Source of the DNA: DASULK01 sp036381835
GTDB taxonomy: Bacteria; Actinomycetota; Actinomycetes; Mycobacteriales; Micromonosporaceae
Direction of reading: 5' to 3'
NCBI GenBank assembly: GCA_036381835.1
Contig: DASVCA010000081.1
Location: 1-36,610, forward strand
DNA length: 36,610 nt
Below are positions 10,368 through 18,519 of this stretch, piece by piece (the stretch's first letter is position 1; the number at the start of each line of letters is the position of its first letter). The position numbers and the translations under genes were made by a program. A model generated the notes under the pieces. The model was not told where the DNA came from and did no database searches. It saw only the letters and a list, made by a program, of their open reading frames with translations.

Positions 10368-11641
10368 CTCCGGAGGAGCTCCTCGCCTTCGACCGGGCCC
10401 ACGTCTGGCATCCGTACGGACCGATGCCCGCGGCGCTCGACCCGTACGTCGTGGTCGGCGCGCAGGGAGTTCGGCTCCGGTTGGCGGACGGCCGTGAGCT
10501 GATCGACGGCATGTCATCGTGGTGGGCCGCCATCCACGGCTACCGGCACCCGGTGCTCGACGCGGCGGTGACCGACCAACTGCGGCGGATGAGCCATGTC
10601 ATGTTCGGCGGGCTCACCCACGAGCCGGCCGTGCGACTGGCCCGCACCCTGGTGGAGATCGCCCCGCCGGGTCTGGAGCACGTCTTCCTCTGCGACTCGG
10701 GATCGGTGAGCGTCGAGGTCGCGATCAAGATGTGCCTGCAGTACCAGCGGGCGATCGGCCGACCGGAGCGGCGCCGGCTGGCCACCTGGCGGGGCGGCTA
10801 CCACGGCGACACGTTCCATCCGATGAGCGTGTGCGACCCGGAGGGCGGGATGCACCACCTGTGGGGTGACGTGCTGCCGCGACAGGTCTTCGCCGCGGCG
10901 CCGCCGGACGGCTTCGACGCCCCGGTCGACCCGGCGTACGCGGCTGCCCTGGCCGACACGGTGGCCCGCCACGCCGATGAGCTCGCCGCGGTGATCGTCG
11001 AACCGGTCGTGCAGGGAGCCGGCGGTATGCGGTTCCACAATCCGCACTACCTGCGGGTGCTGCGGGAGGTGACCCGGGCCCACGGCGTCCTGCTCGTCTT
11101 CGACGAGATCGCCACGGGCTTCGGCCGTACCGGCCGGCTCTTCGCGGCTGACCACGCCCAGGTCGCCCCGGACGTGATGTGCCTCGGCAAGGCGCTGACG
11201 GGCGGGTACCTGACGTTGGCCGCAGCTCTGTGCACACCGCAGGTGGCCCGTGGCATCTCGGCCGACGGCGGGGTGCTCGCCCACGGGCCGACGTTCATGG
11301 GCAACCCGCTGGCCTGCGCCGTCGCCAACGCCTCCATCGGGCTGCTGCTGGCCCACGACTGGACGGCCGAGGTGTCGAGGGTGGAGGCCGGCTTGCGTGC
11401 CGGCCTGGAGCCGTTGAGGGGCCTTTCCGGGGTCGCCGACGTACGGGTTCTGGGTGCGATCGGCGTGGTGCAGCTCGACCACCCGGTCGACGTCGCGGCC
11501 GCCACCGCCGCCGCCGTCGCGCACGGGGTGTGGCTGCGCCCCTTCCGCGACCTGATCTACACCATGCCGCCGTACATCGCCACGGACGTCGAAGTGGCCC
11601 GGATCGCGCAGGCGATCGAGGCCGCCAGCCGCGTGGGTTGA
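10364..11641 (+). CDS. bioA: Adenosylmethionine-8-amino-7-oxononanoate aminotransferase
   Basis: The product is 425 residues, a fold-type I PLP enzyme that uses SAM as amino donor to make 7,8-diaminopelargonate for biotin. HVWHPYGPM at the N-terminus, the SSWWAAIHGY active-site stretch (51-60), YHGDTFHPMSVCDP (146-159), FDEIATGFGRTG (246-257, Asp247) and the PLP Lys276 in CLGKALTGG are BioA hallmarks. The ATG overlaps the pyrD stop (ATGA), so it is a real member of the pyr transcript, although its pathway is biotin. No other bio genes are in the window. A gap of 54 bases follows before pyrF. Confidence 0.95.
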   Translation: MTPEELLAFDRAHVWHPYGPMPAALDPYVVVGAQGVRLRLADGRELIDGMSSWWAAIHGYRHPVLDAAVTDQLRRMSHVMFGGLTHEPAVRLARTLVEIAPPGLEHVFLCDSGSVSVEVAIKMCLQYQRAIGRPERRRLATWRGGYHGDTFHPMSVCDPEGGMHHLWGDVLPRQVFAAAPPDGFDAPVDPAYAAALADTVARHADELAAVIVEPVVQGAGGMRFHNPHYLRVLREVTRAHGVLLVFDEIATGFGRTGRLFAADHAQVAPDVMCLGKALTGGYLTLAAALCTPQVARGISADGGVLAHGPTFMGNPLACAVANASIGLLLAHDWTAEVSRVEAGLRAGLEPLRGLSGVADVRVLGAIGVVQLDHPVDVAAATAAAVAHGVWLRPFRDLIYTMPPYIATDVEVARIAQAIEAASRVG

Positions 11642-11695
11642 CGCGGTAGACGACGCGGGCGACCGAACCGGCGGTTCGCCGAGAGGAGACCGAGG

Positions 11696-12538
11696 ATGGA
11701 AAGCTTTGGCGCCCGACTGCACCGGGCGATCGCCGAGCGGGGGCCGCTGTGTGTCGGCATCGATCCGCATCCCGCGCTGCTGCACCAGTGGGGGCTCGCC
11801 GAGGATGCCGCCGGGCTCGAGCGGTTCTGCCGGTCCGTGGTGGACGCGATCGGGGACCGGGTCGCGGTGTGCAAGCCGCAGTCGGCGTTCTTCGAACGTT
11901 TCGGTGCGCAGGGCATCGCCGTTCTCGAATCGGTCATCCGACAGTTGCGTGACGCCGGCGCCCTGGTGCTGCTCGACGTGAAGCGGGGGGACATCGGCTC
12001 CACGGTCAGCGCGTACGCCGCCGCGTATCTGGATCCGGCGAGCCCGCTGCGGGCGGACGCGATCACCGCCAGCCCGTTTCTGGGGGTCGGCTCGCTGGCG
12101 CCGATGTTCGAGACGGCGGCCGCGCACGGCGGCGGGGTCTTCGTGCTCGCGCTCACCAGCAACCCCGAGGGCCCGAGTGTCCAACATGCCCGCGGCGTGG
12201 ACGGACGGACGGTGGCGCAGACCGTGATCGACGAGGTGGCTCGGCTCAACCGGGGAGCACGGCCCTTGGGCAGCTTCGGTCTGGTCGTCGGCGCGACGAT
12301 CGGTGATACCGGACATGATCTGTCCACAGTAAACGGTCCGTTGCTCGCTCCGGGCCTGGGTGCGCAGGGTGCCACGGCCGAGGATCTGCGGACCGTCTTC
12401 GGCGGCAGCCTGTCGTCGGTGCTGCCCTCGTACTCGCGTGAGGTGCTCGTTGCGGGGCCGAGTCCGGCTCGGCTGCGGGCCGCCGTCGACCGGGTGTTGG
12501 ACGAGTGCCGAGCCGTCCTTTCTGTCACGTCCGGGTAG
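11696..12538 (+). CDS. pyrF: Orotidine-5'-phosphate decarboxylase (mycobacterial-type)
   Basis: The product is 280 residues, longer than the E. coli enzyme and typical of the PyrF type 2 family of actinobacteria. It makes UMP from OMP, the last step of the pathway. The catalytic Lys96 lies in LLDVKRGDIGST, with LCVGIDPHP (18-26) binding substrate near the N-terminus. GAGGAGACCGAGG stands before the ATG. It is the last pyrimidine gene of the cluster. The 169 bases downstream hold a likely promoter for mihF. Orotate phosphoribosyltransferase (pyrE) is not in the window. Confidence 0.96.
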   Translation: MESFGARLHRAIAERGPLCVGIDPHPALLHQWGLAEDAAGLERFCRSVVDAIGDRVAVCKPQSAFFERFGAQGIAVLESVIRQLRDAGALVLLDVKRGDIGSTVSAYAAAYLDPASPLRADAITASPFLGVGSLAPMFETAAAHGGGVFVLALTSNPEGPSVQHARGVDGRTVAQTVIDEVARLNRGARPLGSFGLVVGATIGDTGHDLSTVNGPLLAPGLGAQGATAEDLRTVFGGSLSSVLPSYSREVLVAGPSPARLRAAVDRVLDECRAVLSVTSG

Positions 12539-12575
12539 CCGAGCCGTCACGATAAGTCGATCATCGCGCGCCACG

Positions 12576-12604
12576 TTGCCGAAATCGCCGGCGACCGCTA
12601 GTTT
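12576..12604 (+). promoter_or_regulatory. Promoter for mihF
   Basis: TTGCCG (12576-12581) and TAGTTT (12599-12604) are 17 bases apart, the best -35/-10 pair I see in the window. It leaves a leader of about 95 bases before mihF. That leader contains an unusually T-rich stretch for this genome (TTTCCCTTTGGTTCC, near 12627-12641). Confidence 0.55.
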
Positions 12605-12707
12605 TCCCCGCGCTGGGAACCACATTTCCCTTTGGTTCCCTGGCACACCTTGTTTTGCAGAAAGCGGCGGAGCGATCGCCCGTCGCCGATGGACCTGAGG
12701 AGAACTG

Positions 12708-13025
12708 GTGCCGCTCCCCACCCTGAGCCCCGAGCAGCGCGCTGCCGCGCTGGAGAAGGCCGCGGAGATCCGCAAGGCCCGTGCCGAGCTGAAAGAGCAG
12801 CTCAAGCAGGGCAAGATCACCCTCGCCGCCGTGCTCGAGCGGGCCGAGACCGACGACGTCGTCGGCAAGCTGAAGGTCTCGGCCGTCCTGCAGGCGATGC
12901 CGGGCATCGGCAAGATCCGGGCCAACCAGATCATGGAGAAGCTCAAGATCGCCGACAGCCGGCGGCTGCGTGGCCTCGGCGAACAGCAGCGCAAGGCACT
13001 GCTTGGGGAGTTCGCGTCCAACTAG
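12708..13025 (+). CDS. mihF: Actinobacterial integration host factor
   Basis: The product is 105 residues, rich in Lys and Arg. It matches the actinobacterial IHF (mIHF/sIHF), a nucleoid protein unrelated to the HU-type IHF of E. coli. A long N-terminal helix (about 5-40) leads into a helix-hairpin-type DNA-binding segment, LQAMPGIGKIRANQIMEKLKI, near residues 64-84. The family bends and compacts DNA and affects sporulation and antibiotic production in Streptomyces. GTG at 12708 is preceded by GAGGAGA. The gene sits between pyrF and gmk, its conserved place in actinobacteria. Confidence 0.94.
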   Translation: MPLPTLSPEQRAAALEKAAEIRKARAELKEQLKQGKITLAAVLERAETDDVVGKLKVSAVLQAMPGIGKIRANQIMEKLKIADSRRLRGLGEQQRKALLGEFASN

Positions 13026-13064
13026 CGAACGCCACCGTGTAAAAACAAGCGGTGGACATGTTCG
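13026..13064 (+). promoter_or_regulatory. Start-site hairpin or leaderless promoter of gmk
   Basis: CGAAC (13026-13030) pairs with GTTCG (13060-13064), and CCACCG (13032-13037) pairs with CGGTGG (13050-13055). The loop is the A-rich TGTAAAAACAAG. The stem includes the GTG at 13052 and touches the ATG at 13058. Alternatively TAAAAA (13040-13045) sits six bases before the GTG, as a -10 would in a leaderless gene. Either reading is inference. Confidence 0.4.
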
Positions 13065-13660
13065 ACGAAGCGCGCCCGGCAGCTCGCCTCACGGTCCTCT
13101 CCGGCCCCTCGGGGGTCGGCAAGGACAGCGTGATCGAGCTGATCCGGGCGCGCTCACCCTGGGTATGGGTCTCGGTCTCCGTGACCACTCGGAAGATGCG
13201 TGACTACGAGGTCGACGGAGTGCACTACTACTTCGTCGACCGGCCGGAGTTCGAGCGGATGGTCGCCGAAGGACAGCTGCTCGAGTGGGCCGAGTTCGCC
13301 GGCAACCTGTACGGCACGCCGCGCGGCCCGGTGGAGGCCCGTCTGCGGGAAGGCCGCCCCGTCCTGCTGAAAATCGACCTGCAGGGGGCACGGCAGGTGC
13401 GGGCCGCGATGCCGGACGCGCAGTTCGTGTTCCTCGCGCCACCGAGTGTGGCCGAACTCAAACGTCGCCTGATCGGTCGGGGCACCGATGACGAGGAGAC
13501 CATCCGTCGGCGGCTCGCCCACGCCGACGAGGAGCTCGCGGCGGAACGTGAGTTCGATGTCACGGTGGTCAACGACAACGTCGAGCGGGCCGCCGAGGAG
13601 CTGCTAAGCTTGCTCGGTCCCTGCTTTCTGACCCCGGCCGAGTCGCGCGCCAGCGGTTGA
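13052..13660 (+). CDS. gmk: Guanylate kinase
   Basis: The product is 202 residues from the GTG, or 200 from the ATG at 13058. It phosphorylates GMP to GDP. The P-loop GPSGVGKDS (18-26) is intact, and the GMP-binding lid region and DLQGARQVR segment match the family. The GMP-binding motif, usually TTRxPRxGE, reads TTRKMRDYE here, keeping the arginines and Glu but changing Pro and Gly. There is no Shine-Dalgarno; the start region can fold or be leaderless. The gene order mihF, gmk, rpoZ, coaBC, metK, priA is conserved in actinobacteria. Confidence 0.95.
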   Translation: MDMFDEARPAARLTVLSGPSGVGKDSVIELIRARSPWVWVSVSVTTRKMRDYEVDGVHYYFVDRPEFERMVAEGQLLEWAEFAGNLYGTPRGPVEARLREGRPVLLKIDLQGARQVRAAMPDAQFVFLAPPSVAELKRRLIGRGTDDEETIRRRLAHADEELAAEREFDVTVVNDNVERAAEELLSLLGPCFLTPAESRASG

Positions 13661-13681
13661 GAGACACAGAGGTTACAGCTC

Positions 13682-13945
13682 GTGGCATCCATCGCCAACC
13701 CCGAAGGCATCACTAACCCGCCGATCGACGAACTGCTGGAGAAGACCCAGTCGAAGTACGCACTGGTGATCTTCGCGGCCAAGCGCGCCCGCCAGATCAA
13801 CGCCTACTACAGCCAGCTCGGCGAAGGTCTGCTCGAGTACGTGGGCCCGTTGGTGGAGACCACGCCGCAGGAGAAGCCGCTGTCGATCGCGCTGCGCGAG
13901 ATCAACGCGGGACTGCTCACCGCCGAGCCGATCGAACAGTCCTGA
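13682..13945 (+). CDS. rpoZ: RNA polymerase omega subunit
   Basis: The product is 87 residues. Omega helps fold and hold the beta-prime subunit of RNA polymerase. NPPIDELLEKTQSKYALVI (16-34) followed by AAKRARQIN (36-44) is the conserved core. The C-terminal KPLSIALREI is typical of actinobacteria. The GTG start at 13682 lies 21 bases after gmk, with AGAGG upstream. It is probably cotranscribed with gmk and coaBC. Confidence 0.95.
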   Translation: MASIANPEGITNPPIDELLEKTQSKYALVIFAAKRARQINAYYSQLGEGLLEYVGPLVETTPQEKPLSIALREINAGLLTAEPIEQS

Positions 13946-13955
13946 CAGCTCTCCG

Positions 13956-15164
13956 ATGACCGCCAAGGTCGTCCTCGGCGTCGGCGGGGGCATCGCCGCC
14001 TACAAGTCCTGCGAACTGCTGCGGCTGTTCACCGAGTCCGGTCATCAGGTCCGGGTGGTTCCGACCGCCGCAGCGCTCCGATTCGTGGGGGCACCCACCT
14101 GGGCGGCGCTGTCCGGTCAGCCGGTCGCCGACGGGGTCTGGGACGACGTGCACGAGGTACCGCACGTGCGGATCGGCAAGGAGGCCGACCTCGTCGTCGT
14201 CGCCCCCGCCACCGCCGATCTGCTCGCCAAGGCGGCGAACGGCCTGGCCGATGATCTGCTCACCAACACCCTGCTGACCGCCCGGTGTCCGGTCGTGTTC
14301 GCGCCGGCGATGCACACCGAGATGTGGGAGCATCCGGCGACGGTGGAGAACGTCGCGCGGTTGCGGGCCCGGGGGGCACTGGTCATCGAACCGGCCACCG
14401 GGCGGCTGACCGGGGCCGACACCGGCAAGGGGCGGCTACCCGAGCCGGCCGAGATCTTCGCGATCGCCCGTCGGGTGCTCGCTCGCGGTGCGACGCCGGC
14501 GACGGACCTGTCCGGCCTGCGGGTGGTGGTGACCGCGGGTGGGACCCGCGAGCCGATCGACCCGGTCCGGTTCCTCGGTAACCGGTCGTCCGGCAAGCAG
14601 GGCTACGCGTTCGCCCGCACCGCGGTCGCCCGGGGCGCGCAGGTCACGCTGATCGCCGCGAACGTGGCCCTGCCCGATCCGGCCGGCGTCACGGTGCGGC
14701 GCGTGTCCACCACCGAGGAGTTGCGGGCGGCGACCGTGGCCGCGGCGCACGATGCCGACGTGGTGGTGATGGCCGCGGCGCCGGCCGACTTCCGACCGGC
14801 GAACTACGTAGCCGACAAGATCAAGAAGGTGGACGGGGCAGCCGCGCCCACCATCGAACTGGTCACCAATCCGGACATCGCGGCGGAGTTGGGCGAGCGC
14901 CGTCGCCCGGGCCAGCTTCTGGTGATCTTCGCCGCGGAAACCAGCGACGCGCTTCGCAACGCCCGGGCCAAGCTGCTGCGCAAGAAAGCGGATCTCGTCG
15001 TGGTGAACGAGGTCGGTCCGGACCGCGGCTTCGGCGCGGACACGAACGCCGCGACGGTGCTCGACGCCGCGGGTGAGACCACCGTCTTCCCGGAGCGTTC
15101 GAAGGAAGACCTCGCGGACGGGGTCTGGGATCTGGTGGTAACCCGCCTGAAACGCGCATCCTGA
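13956..15164 (+). CDS. coaBC: Bifunctional phosphopantothenoylcysteine decarboxylase / phosphopantothenate-cysteine ligase
   Basis: The product is 402 residues. The enzyme makes 4'-phosphopantetheine for CoA in two steps. The N-terminal flavin-dependent CoaC half (about 1-180) has GVGGGIAAYKSCEL, the conserved His region HVRIGKEADLVVVAPATADLLAK, and APAMHTEMW, where most relatives have Asn in place of the His of PAMH. The CoaB half (from about 188) has TAGGTREPIDPVRFLGNRSSGKQG, AAAPADFRP and the KIKK lysines near 288-291. It starts ten bases after rpoZ with only a weak ribosome site, so it may rely on coupling. Confidence 0.96.
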   Translation: MTAKVVLGVGGGIAAYKSCELLRLFTESGHQVRVVPTAAALRFVGAPTWAALSGQPVADGVWDDVHEVPHVRIGKEADLVVVAPATADLLAKAANGLADDLLTNTLLTARCPVVFAPAMHTEMWEHPATVENVARLRARGALVIEPATGRLTGADTGKGRLPEPAEIFAIARRVLARGATPATDLSGLRVVVTAGGTREPIDPVRFLGNRSSGKQGYAFARTAVARGAQVTLIAANVALPDPAGVTVRRVSTTEELRAATVAAAHDADVVVMAAAPADFRPANYVADKIKKVDGAAAPTIELVTNPDIAAELGERRRPGQLLVIFAAETSDALRNARAKLLRKKADLVVVNEVGPDRGFGADTNAATVLDAAGETTVFPERSKEDLADGVWDLVVTRLKRAS

Positions 15165-15188
15165 CGGTTGGTCACCGCAAAGGGCCTA

Positions 15189-15202
15189 CCCTCATGTGTG
15201 GG
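15189..15202. promoter_or_regulatory. Imperfect palindrome upstream of metK
   Basis: CCCTCATGTGTGGG pairs CCC-CA with TG-GGG around a TG centre and lies just before the metK -10 element, about where a -35 box would be. It could be an operator. No regulator is identified. Confidence 0.2.
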
Positions 15203-15212
15203 CGGTGCTGAC

Positions 15213-15218
15213 TAGACT
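15213..15218 (+). promoter_or_regulatory. candidate -10 element for metK
   Basis: TAGACT fits TANNNT and lies 33 bases before the metK start, in the 86-base gap after coaBC. No consensus -35 is seen. The gap is too short to hold a known SAM riboswitch. Confidence 0.45.
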
Positions 15219-15250
15219 GCCTCGCAGGTAACGTTGACGTAAGGAGCGCC

Positions 15251-16444
15251 GTGGCACGCCGTCTGTTCACTTCCGAATCGGTCACGGAGGGCCACCCGGA
15301 CAAGATCGCCGACCAGATCAGCGACGGCATCCTCGACGAGCTGCTGCGTCAGGACCCGCGCAGCCGGGTAGCCGTCGAAACGCTGATCACCACCGGCCAG
15401 GTGCACGTCGCGGGTGAGGTGACCACCGACGCGTACGCGGACATCCCCACCATCGTGCGGGAGACGATCCTGCGGATCGGCTACGACTCGTCGAAGAAGG
15501 GTTTCGACGGTGCCTCCTGCGGCGTCAACGTGTCGATCGGCAACCAGTCACAGGACATCGCCATCGGCGTGGACAGCGCGCTGGAGCTGCGTACCGGCAT
15601 CTCCGACAGCGCGCTGGACGCACAGGGCGCCGGCGACCAGGGCATGATGTTCGGTTTCGCCTGCACCGAGACGCCCGAGCTGATGCCCTTGCCGATCGCC
15701 CTGGCCCACCGGCTCGCCCAGCGTCTGGCGACCGTCCGCAAGGAGGGCATCGTTCCGTACCTGCGGCCGGACGGCAAGACCCAGGTGACCATCGAGTACG
15801 ACGGGTTCCGTCCGGTCCGACTGGACACCGTCGTGGTCTCCAGCCAGCACGCCGCCGACATCTCGCTGGAGACGCTGCTGGTGCCGGACATCCGCGAGCA
15901 CGTCATCGAACCCGAGCTGGAAGGCCTGGGCCTGGAGACCGAGGGCTACCGGCTGTTGGTGAACCCGACGGGTCGGTTCGAGATCGGCGGACCGATGGGC
16001 GACGCCGGATTGACCGGCCGCAAGATCATCGTCGACACCTACGGCGGGTACGCCCGCCACGGGGGCGGTGCCTTCTCGGGCAAGGACCCGTCGAAGGTCG
16101 ACCGTTCCGGGGCGTACGCGATGCGTTGGGTGGCCAAGAACGTGGTCGCCGCCGGCCTTGCCGAGCGCTGCGAGGTGCAGGTGGCGTACGCCATCGGAAA
16201 GGCCCAACCGGTGAGCCTGTTCGTCGAGACCTTCGGCACCGAGATGGTCCCGGTCGAGCGGATCGAGAAGGCCGTCAAGGAGGTGTTCGACCTGCGGCCG
16301 GCCGCCATCATCCGGGATCTCAACCTGCTCCGCCCGATCTATCAGCAGACGGCCGCGTACGGACACTTCGGACGCGAGTTGCCTGACATGACGTGGGAGA
16401 ACACGGACCGAGCCGCCGACCTCAAGTCCGTGGCGGCAGCCTGA
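15251..16444 (+). CDS. metK: S-adenosylmethionine synthetase
   Basis: The product is 397 residues. It makes SAM from methionine and ATP. ESVTEGHPDKIADQISD (9-25), the methionine-loop signature GAGDQGMMFG (126-135), and the phosphate-binding GGGAFSGKDPSKVDRS are all intact, as is the C-terminal YGHFGR. TAAGGAG lies just before the GTG at 15251. Its own promoter element suggests expression partly separate from coaBC. Its product is the amino donor for BioA, encoded 3.6 kb upstream, though that need not reflect a functional link. Confidence 0.98.
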   Translation: MARRLFTSESVTEGHPDKIADQISDGILDELLRQDPRSRVAVETLITTGQVHVAGEVTTDAYADIPTIVRETILRIGYDSSKKGFDGASCGVNVSIGNQSQDIAIGVDSALELRTGISDSALDAQGAGDQGMMFGFACTETPELMPLPIALAHRLAQRLATVRKEGIVPYLRPDGKTQVTIEYDGFRPVRLDTVVVSSQHAADISLETLLVPDIREHVIEPELEGLGLETEGYRLLVNPTGRFEIGGPMGDAGLTGRKIIVDTYGGYARHGGGAFSGKDPSKVDRSGAYAMRWVAKNVVAAGLAERCEVQVAYAIGKAQPVSLFVETFGTEMVPVERIEKAVKEVFDLRPAAIIRDLNLLRPIYQQTAAYGHFGRELPDMTWENTDRAADLKSVAAA

Positions 16445-18432
16445 CCGCTCACAGCCGCCGGCAGCCCGCCGACGTGCTGCCGGTCGCCCGAGTCTGCGTC
16501 GACGTGCCGTTGGCGCACCTCGACCGCCCGTTCGACTACCTCGTACCGGTCGCGTTGGCCGAGACGGCCCAGCCGGGCACCCGGGTCCGGGTGCGTTTCG
16601 CCGGTCAACTCGTCGACGGGTGGCTGCTGGAGCGGGCGGAAGAGTCCGAGCACCCCGGCCGGCTTGCCTACCTGGAGCGGGTGGTGTCGCCCGAGCCGGT
16701 GCTCACCCCTGAGATCGCCCGGCTCGCCCGTGCGGTCGCCGACCGGTACGCGGGCAGCCTCGCCGACGTGCTGCGGCTGGCCGTCCCGCCCCGCCACGCA
16801 CGCGCCGAAGCATCGGTCCCGTCGCCCGAGCCGGACCGGTGGCGGCCGGGAGCGCCCGGGTCCGACCCGCCCGCCGTCTCGACGGCTGTTGGCTGGTCCG
16901 CCTATCCGACCGGACCCGGCTTTCTCCGGGCGCTCGGGGACGGGCGCATACCCCGGGCGGTCTGGTCGGCGTTGGCCGGTGAGGATTGGGCCGCACGTTT
17001 CGCCGAGGCGGCCGCGGCAACGCTCGCCGGCGGGCGGGGCGTCGTCATGATCGTGCCCGACGCTCGCGATCTCGATCGACTCGACGCCGCACTGACCCGG
17101 ACGCTCGGGCCCGGTCGGCACGTCGCGCTCTCCGCCGCGCTCGGGCCGGCGAACCGCTACGCCGCGTTCCTCGCCGCCCGGCGGGGCTTGGTTCGTGTGG
17201 TGATCGGTACCCGAGCGGCCATGTTCGCCCCGGTCGATCGGCTGGGCCTGGTGGCGATCTGGGATGACGGCGACGACCTGCACGCGGAGCCCCGCGCCCC
17301 CTACCCGCACGCCCGCGAGGTGCTGCTGACCCGGGCCAAGCTCGCCGACGCGGCCGTACTGGTCGGCGCCTACGCCCGCAGCTGCGAGGCGCAACTGCTG
17401 GTCGAGACGGGTTGGGCACGTGAGATCGTGGCGGACCGGGCGGCGGTGCGCGCACGGGCTCCCCGGGTGACGCCGATCGGCGACGATCCGCAACTGGCCC
17501 GCGACCCGGCCGCGGCGACCGCACGGCTGCCGAGCCTGGCCTGGGACGCGGCCCGCGCCGCCCTGGCCGCCGGCGCACCGGTGCTCGTGCAGGTTCCGCG
17601 TCGCGGCTATGTCCCGGCCGTCTCCTGCGCCGGGTGCCGGGCGTCGGCGCGCTGCGGGCGCTGCGCCGGACCGCTCACCCTTTCCGCGGCCCGGGCGCTG
17701 CCCGCCTGCCGCTGGTGCGGCCGGGTCGTCGCCGATTTCGCCTGCCCGCACTGCGGCGTCCGGCGGCTGCGGGCGGCGGTGGTGGGTGCCCGCCGCACGG
17801 CGGAGGAGCTCGGGAGGGCGTTCCCCAGCGTGCCGGTGTGGACCTCCGGCCGGGACCAGGTGCTGCGGGTCGCGCCGCACGACGCCGCCCTGGTGATCGC
17901 CACGCCGGGGGCGGAGCCGACCGCGCCCGGCGGCTTCGGTGCGGTGCTGCTGCTCGATACCTGGGCGCTGCTGACCCGCGCCGACCTGCGGGCGGGCGAG
18001 GAGGCGCTGCGCCGGTGGATGGCCGCCGCGGCGTTGGCGCGCCCGGCGGCGGCCGGGGGCCAGGTGGTGGTGGTGGCCGACGGCGGGCTCGCTCCGGTTC
18101 AGGCGCTCCTGCGCTGGGACCCCGCCTGGCACGCCCACCGGGAACTGGCCGAGCGGCGGGAGCTGCGCTTCCCGCCGGCGGTCCGGCTGGCCAGCGTGAC
18201 GGGGGCGCCGCAGGCGGTCGCCGATCTGCTCACCGCGGCCCGGCTGCCCGAGGAGGCGGAGACCTTGGGACCCGTGCCGGTCGGCCCGGACCAGGAGCGC
18301 ATCCTGCTGCGCGTGCCGAGGACGCGCGGCCCGGCGCTCGCCGCCGCGTTGCACGCCGCCGCGGGGCTGCGATCGGCGCGTAAGGCGATTCAGCCGGTCC
18401 GGATTCAGGTCGACCCCCTGGACCTGTGGTGA
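16393..18432 (+). CDS. priA: PriA-like primosomal protein with degenerate helicase site
   Basis: The product is 679 residues from the GTG at 16393, which overlaps metK by 52 bases. A GTG at 16474 is equally possible and begins just before the conserved VARVCVDVPLAHLDRPFDYLVP. The N-terminal 3'-DNA-binding domain is clear. PriA normally has a GxTGSGKT Walker A; the matching region here (about 175-215) has no such motif, and the DEEH box is replaced by WDDGDDLH near 289-296. The zinc-binding part (about 411-454) keeps CAGC, CGRC, CRWC and CPHC. Actinobacterial PriA proteins are known to be altered this way. It may load replication proteins at stalled forks without unwinding DNA. Confidence 0.88.
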   Translation: MGEHGPSRRPQVRGGSLTAHSRRQPADVLPVARVCVDVPLAHLDRPFDYLVPVALAETAQPGTRVRVRFAGQLVDGWLLERAEESEHPGRLAYLERVVSPEPVLTPEIARLARAVADRYAGSLADVLRLAVPPRHARAEASVPSPEPDRWRPGAPGSDPPAVSTAVGWSAYPTGPGFLRALGDGRIPRAVWSALAGEDWAARFAEAAAATLAGGRGVVMIVPDARDLDRLDAALTRTLGPGRHVALSAALGPANRYAAFLAARRGLVRVVIGTRAAMFAPVDRLGLVAIWDDGDDLHAEPRAPYPHAREVLLTRAKLADAAVLVGAYARSCEAQLLVETGWAREIVADRAAVRARAPRVTPIGDDPQLARDPAAATARLPSLAWDAARAALAAGAPVLVQVPRRGYVPAVSCAGCRASARCGRCAGPLTLSAARALPACRWCGRVVADFACPHCGVRRLRAAVVGARRTAEELGRAFPSVPVWTSGRDQVLRVAPHDAALVIATPGAEPTAPGGFGAVLLLDTWALLTRADLRAGEEALRRWMAAAALARPAAAGGQVVVVADGGLAPVQALLRWDPAWHAHRELAERRELRFPPAVRLASVTGAPQAVADLLTAARLPEEAETLGPVPVGPDQERILLRVPRTRGPALAAALHAAAGLRSARKAIQPVRIQVDPLDLW

Positions 18433-18475
18433 TCGGTCGTCCGGGTCGACGTCCGCCGGCCCGCCCGGGCCTCCG

Positions 18476-18481
18476 TAGACT
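18476..18481 (+). promoter_or_regulatory. candidate -10 element for def
   Basis: TAGACT, within TAGACTTGG, lies 38 bases before the def start, in the 87-base gap after priA. The same nine bases occur before efp at a similar distance. No -35 consensus is seen. Confidence 0.45.
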
Positions 18482-18519
18482 TGGCGGCACGACATCCGTC
18501 CGTTGAAGGAGCCCCTCGA

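Noticed and set aside
15165..15250. SAM riboswitch before metK
   Set aside because: The gap is only 86 bases and shows none of the conserved SAM aptamer strings.
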